From NCBI RefSeq assembly GCF_030463535.1, contig NC_132878.1, positions 25,182,925 through 25,246,924 on the forward strand: a DNA stretch of 64,000 nucleotides, written 5' to 3'. Position numbers and translations under genes: made by a program. Positions 58,859 through 64,000 of the stretch are shown in pieces; position 1 is the first letter of the stretch; each line of letters opens with the position of its first letter. This DNA comes from Salminus brasiliensis. Lineage: Eukaryota > Chordata > Actinopteri > Characiformes > Bryconidae. Below the pieces are notes generated by a model, which was given only the letters and a program-made list of their open reading frames with translations, did not search any database and was not told where the DNA came from.

Positions 58859-61447
58859 GAAATGTCTTAAGTTACACTCTTTGAATAAGGGTTTGTCTGT
58901 AAAGGCAGTGGTTATACACATAAACACGACATCTCAAAGAACTAATGGAACACTGATAAAACAGTGTAGGATATGGCTCTTTTAATATATCTATGTCATC
59001 AGAAGGCTGGCGAACCACAAAGATTTATAAATCTGCCAGCAGTAGGTCAGGTGTCATAGACAGTCTGCCTTTTGCCTTAGTCACCAGAGGGCGCTATTTA
59101 ACACTATATGTCCTCTGCCCTTTTTTATGCTCGACTGGTATGTCAAATTCAAGTGCAGGACAATTTTGAGCACAAAAGGACAATTTCCACACCATTCCTG
59201 TCACTGGCATTTGAAAATATGGCAAACCTTTTGGCACCCTGCCCTGGGCTGACCAACCACAACTACCTCTATCCACATACCTCTTACATTTAGATCAGGG
59301 TACACACAGGGTACAATCCTAAGATCACCCTTGGCAACCACTGGCTTTAGTATATGAGTTCAACAAGGACTGGGATAACTTGTTTCTACAGTAAGTCAGT
59401 AAGACTTACTAAAACACACAAACACACACATACACACTCTGCACTTTTGTGTCATCAGAAAACAGGAAAAACAACCACAACACAATTACACAACCCCAAA
59501 AATTAAAACAATAAGCATGTCCAAACGTGTGTGTGTGTGAACAGTGTGCTGCTGCATGGCACTATAATAGTTATCATAAGCAGCCCAATATGAAATATTT
59601 TCAGTCGCACAAACACTCAAACCTAAACACTCATGCTGCTAAAACAAATTTCCATTTATTTGCAGGCAGTTTTCTTGAACAGACACTTGAACAGTGAAAA
59701 TAAAATAATAATAAAAAGAAAGGAATCATATGTCAGCAGCAGCATTTTATACAGACACTGTATAATCCTAAATAATTAGGCAGTCAATTATATAAAAATA
59801 ACAAGAATAAAAGTATTTAACAAACAGCCCCTCAGATAGAGAGGCATGCTTTGGAAGCACATGAGTGGTTTATATTAGTGGGTTGGTTGTTTTTGGCATG
59901 GACTCGCTCTCCCACACTAGCATGGTGTTTTTTTCTGTGTGATAGGAGGCAGTGAAGGTTTGGTGGAGGAACCAGCCAAGTCTTCTGTAAATGACTAAAG
60001 GGACTGTGACAGAGAACGGCTTGAATCTTTAAGCTTTAAGTTGTTTTTGTTATTGGGAATTAGCAACAATTTGTCTGCTGACAGCGTTCTGTTAGCGCTG
60101 AGCTTATAGAGTAAACAAGTAGGTCTAACTTTGACAGGGAATAATGGTCAAAAATTATGACTATTTGGTTGATATGATGGTTATAATATATATGTATATT
60201 ATATTATATATATATATATATTAAAAATATTTTTTTAAAAAGTTAAACATATCAAGATTTTTACTTATCTTCCAACTGCCTGAACTCTAGGCTTCTTATT
60301 CAGTTACTAATATCTTCAGTAACTAGGTTAATCCCCAGTGATGACCTAAAACACCTGTCCAGACCAAACCGCCACTCTGTTAAACTAATGAAGCTTTAGG
60401 GAAAATGTAGGTAGCGAGCGCCGTCTTGTAAATCCCTTCACCTTGTTTTCCGGGTCATAACGAGCACTCTGAGCTCGTCACAGAGTTTGTTCATTTCTAA
60501 AACTGTCTCTCTTTAGATCTACAACCTCCCCCGATTCACAGCTACAGTATGCAGCAACATGTAAGCATATGCGTGTACCCATCTATGCACAAACAGAAGT
60601 GTACCAAAAATATTCTGATCAATATCAAGGTCTTCACAGGAAATCAACCAAGTCACCAAGCCCCACATGCTCTCACAACCTCTCCCAAACAATGTAACGC
60701 TACACTAATCAGCAAAACCTACAGGCTGAATGTTCAGTACGGATTATATTAAAAAATATTATTAGAATGGAAAGTACAGTACAGGACAGTAATGAGATGA
60801 CCGGAAGAATGGCAGCTTGTCATGTTTCCTTCTGTCAGAGAAATATGTGTAATGTATATGAATGAAATTAGCATGAGCATTTGGCACTAATTGCAATGGA
60901 ATAACTCTTAAACGTGCTACACAGTGATACCAAGTGAGCTGGCAATATGTTTAGCTTACTCAGCCACTTTAGGCAGCTAACTTGTTTGCTTTGCTTGTTC
61001 TAGGCTTTTTGTGACTTTGGACTTGGGCAGTGTCTAACTGGTATTAAGGTTTAGTGTGTGTGCAGACCTATTCATTTTCTTTATTTCACCCAAATAAAAA
61101 CAATACAAATAAACAACAACAGCAAGAACTGAATCTATCAAATAAGATGAAAGCTAACATCTAACTTTAAAAAATACATTTATATAAAAGCTATTTTAAA
61201 ACATGACTATACATCAGAATCTCCAAACTTTCCAGAAACATCTACAAAACGAAATCTTTAAAGCACATTCAATTTCTGCTCAGCTTTCCGTTCAAATCTG
61301 CATTGAACATATTTTCAGTGTCAGCTGTAGGTCAGGCCGCTTCTTTTTTCAGTGTTTGGAATTGAGGGAGAGAGTGTTTATGATCCTCGACAGAAAAATG
61401 TGTAAAATGTTTGTCTGAATGTGTACAAGTGAAGCCCAGTCTCTCTC

Positions 61448-63858
61448 TCACAAAACACCTGGCTGCTTCCACTCGGACCTTTCCAGCTCCATACCCGTGT
61501 CTTCATGCTTTCGTCTGCAGTAACGCACAGTGAGGAAGATGGAGAGGATGAGGAGGACGAGCAGGATGGCTCCACCCACCGCTGCAGCCAGGATCCCCAT
61601 CTCAGATAGCTTAACTGAGAGAGAACAACAGGATAAGAGAAACCAAGCGGACACTACAAGACGTCCTGTAGCATGCACTGGGCATATACCAGCACTGCAC
61701 GTAAAAACATCAGGTAACAATAGGTTTAACTTTAAGGGTCTTTTAGTAAAAGCAATGCTTAGTTTGAACGATTTGTAAATTAAATAGTTCTTTGCTTAGT
61801 TCTAGGCTTATTTTAACAAAGGTTTATATAGAATCAGGATCTCTTTCATTTGCCATGTATGTTACACACACAAGGAATTGTATGAAGTATGACATGTACA
61901 CACACAGTCATACAAAAGTCATAGTACAAAAAAAGATTTCCCCTATTGTTTAGAGTCAAAAACCTCTTTTTGGTACAACATAGAACCCCTTTTTGTGTGC
62001 CTAAATAAATAAATAAAAACAGATTGCATTTTAAAACATAACCATTAAAATCTACAGACTTTTGCTTTGGTTAAATAGAAGGTAATAAAACAACTAGATA
62101 TGGGGGAAGGAAGTGGGAAGGAATAAAATACTAGTTTTAAGGTGTTGAAAAACTCTGGCTCCTCAGCTCAAGGACAGCATTATCTAAACTATTAGACCAC
62201 CAGAGGAGAAATAGCAGATCAGTCTGCTTGCATAACCTTCACCTACACTGTATCAGCCCCGCAAGAAGTAACAGGGACACCTGGAGACAAAAATAATTGC
62301 TGGCATAAACGAGGACGACTCAGTCAAGGAGACGGAGTGAAAACCTGAGCCGAAGCTGTGACCCAGTGTTCTGCACCAGATTTCTCCAAAGGGCACAACC
62401 TCAGCCTCGTCTACCTGGCAAAGGCCCTTTATTATTAATTGCTAAGGTCATCAACAGCCGATCCTCCGTTCATTCTATCTGGCGTTGCATTCTGAATGCT
62501 TGCAGTGATCTGCATGGGGATGTCCATAGTGTCAATGAACAAAGCAGGTTATTTTTCATATATATAAAACTTAATAGAATATGTACAATAGGTTAATAAA
62601 TCATTTCTTACAGATCTTTATATTCTTTACATTGTAACAAAGTTTCATAATGAATGGACCAATAGAAACGCTCCAAAATGACTCTTTTTACACTGATTTC
62701 CAGTGAAAACGTTAAGAAAAGGTTGGGAAAGTTTTTACCCTCTCCAGTAAAATGACATCATGGAGACACAATATTTTTGAGTGACTGTGATGATATGTTA
62801 ACAAGCTGGTCTGGAAGCTGGTCTCACCTGATTGGACGACCTGGAGATGGATCTCACCGGCAAAGCCGTGGACGTCAGGTGCATTACGCACCTGACAGCT
62901 GTAGGTGCCGTTAAAACTGAACTGGACATCCTGCAAGGTGATAGAGGCGTCGTTCTTCAGCATGTTCCCTGACCATGTCACATGATCTTTAAACCGGCCT
63001 TCCTGAGGAGGATAGGCTATCTCCTGATAGAAGAAGAACTGCAGGCAGTAGAGATGAGATGGGAAGCAGAAAAAAGATGGATAAAGCAGGTGAGAGAGAA
63101 GTAAAAAGAGATTTTTTGTAATATCATTTAAAATGTATATATTAACATAATGTCATATAAAATATTAATATAATAACACTCATGTTGCTCAATGCTCAAA
63201 TTGGAAGTCCATATTTCATGGCTTATTTTGGTGGTATATCCCAACCAAGAGATGTTCAGCATTAAAGTGCAGCGGATTTTTTTTTTGCTTAAAACTGCCA
63301 CTATACACTCAACAAGCATTTTATTAGGAACACCTGTACACCACCACATTCAAGCAATTATCTAATCAGCCAGTCATGTTGCGGCAGTGCAATGCATACA
63401 ATCATGCAGATGCAGTCAAACAACGTCTGTTCACCTCAACCATCAGACGGTGACTGTTCGGTGTCAGACGGGCTGCTTTGCCCAGTGGTCTTCCCAGCCT
63501 GGATCTGAATTCAACAGAGCACTTTTGGAATGTGATAAATGCTGAAATGCTGACATTTCAGCAATTCTCTAACACAGTTCCTAACACAGTGCTTGGTGTG
63601 TGTAAATGCAGGCAATTGCTGCTAATACCAGATTGAGGAGTGTCAGGACCATTTCATGTCAGAGGAAAATATATTTGACCCATCTCACATTTTCTTCTTT
63701 GATCTGGCCGGTAGACCGGAAGCTCCAGGCGACAGACGCCGATTTCTCGCTGACAGGCTTGGTGGATTTGAAGGTGCACTTGAGATGCACACTAGTCCCG
63801 TTCACCGCCGTCGCTTCTTTGGACGTAAACACCTCAATCGCCACCACATGATACATAC
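61448..63858 (-). CDS. mpzl2: Myelin protein zero-like 2 (5' exon off window)
   Basis: Minus-strand exons: 63689-63858, 62828-63038, 61448-61614. Phases fit, and exon 63689-63858 begins mid-codon, so a signal-peptide exon is expected beyond the right edge. The V-type Ig domain starts AIEVFTSKEATAVNGTSVHL with LKCTF. It continues EGRFKDHVTWSGN, then DVQFSFNGTYSCQVRN and PDVHG..GEIHLQVV. These match human MPZL2 better than MPZL3, which lacks VNGT and RFKD. The TM helix is GILAAAVGGAILLVLLILSI, followed by a short basic tail RYCRRKHEDTG and stop. The tail is shorter than in human; an alternative donor (ACACGG/gtatgg, about 61500) could extend it into an unseen exon. Role: homophilic adhesion at epithelial contacts. 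A candidate AATAAA (minus strand) is at 61080-61085. Confidence 0.9.
63305..63650 (+). mobile_element. Non-autonomous DNA-element fragment
   Basis: Starts actcaacaagcattttatta, then ggaacacctgtacaccacca, caattatctaatcagccagt and gtcagacgggctg. This repeat is familiar from many fish genomes (from memory). It sits in the mpzl2 intron just upstream (minus sense) of exon 62828-63038 and about 40 bases from exon 63689-63858. Confidence 0.6.
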
Positions 63859-64000
63859 CTGGTCACCATGGAAGAAAGTCAGACAGGAGACATTAACTAC
63901 CAAAGGCCAGCTCTAGCAGGCTATAGGAGGCCCCAGGCAAGATTTTACTTCTGAGGCCCCTCCCCTCCTGGTTGAACCTGACCATCTTGGACATGAGGAG

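Larger units (their letters stand above)
51043..61447. other. 10.4-kb interval between scn4b and mpzl2
   Basis: It starts with the scn4b promoter side. I found no Ig-domain exon, so no sign of scn2b, jaml or mpzl3, which lie here in mammals. Contents: CT and TA/TG/AC microsatellites, a degenerate tandem repeat (52950-53100), a Tc1 relic (55450-56660), a MITE (58421-58858) and an exon-like piece at 57553-57630. The rest looks unique and non-coding. Confidence 0.6.

Overview
This is a vertebrate nuclear genome window, almost certainly from a ray-finned fish and probably an ostariophysan (characin, catfish or knifefish relative). Supporting signs are the AT-rich intron-split genes with GT/AG junctions, the dense short repeats ((TG)n, (CT)n, (TA)n), the decayed Tc1-type transposons, a tRNA-derived SINE, LINE tails, and gene content matching the human 11q23 TMPRSS13-TMPRSS4-SCN4B-MPZL2 block. 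The order-level guess rests on familiar repeat families and is inference.

Layout, left to right. (1) 207-6265, minus strand: a short-stem type II transmembrane serine protease related to tmprss13. Its catalytic-serine exon lies beyond the left edge. (2) 7870-21433, minus strand: tmprss13, 13 exons, proline-rich tail-TM-LDLa-SRCR-trypsin. (3) 21434-23607: a head-to-head intergenic segment. (4) 23608-30302, with a probable tiny last exon at 32628-32639, plus strand: tmprss4, TM-LDLa-SRCR-trypsin. (5) 32640-41510: no gene recognised; LINE remnants. (6) 41511-51042, minus strand: scn4b, the sodium channel beta-4 subunit, complete in five exons. (7) 51043-61447: no convincing coding gene; repeats, a Tc1 relic and one orphan exon-like segment. 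(8) 61448-63858, minus strand: mpzl2, an Ig-domain adhesion protein, with its signal-peptide exon beyond the right edge.

The gene models were assembled by hand from homologous translations joined at splice sites. In every model each exon length and splice phase is consistent, which is the strongest support. Predicted lengths are about 492 aa (tmprss13), 435 aa (tmprss4) and 227 aa (scn4b). The last two are close to the human lengths.

The three proteases form a local cluster of membrane-anchored trypsin-like enzymes with shared exon sizes (127, 44 and 143 nt exons recur between tmprss13 and tmprss4). They are expected at epithelial surfaces. scn4b and mpzl2 are single-Ig-domain type I membrane proteins of the same wider myelin-P0/sodium-channel-beta superfamily.

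The most notable features are the undescribed short-stem protease, with a furin-type activation site and a poly-isoleucine membrane segment encoded by an ATC microsatellite; a perfect 28-bp hairpin at 7430-7489; and a charge-depleted cytoplasmic tail in scn4b.
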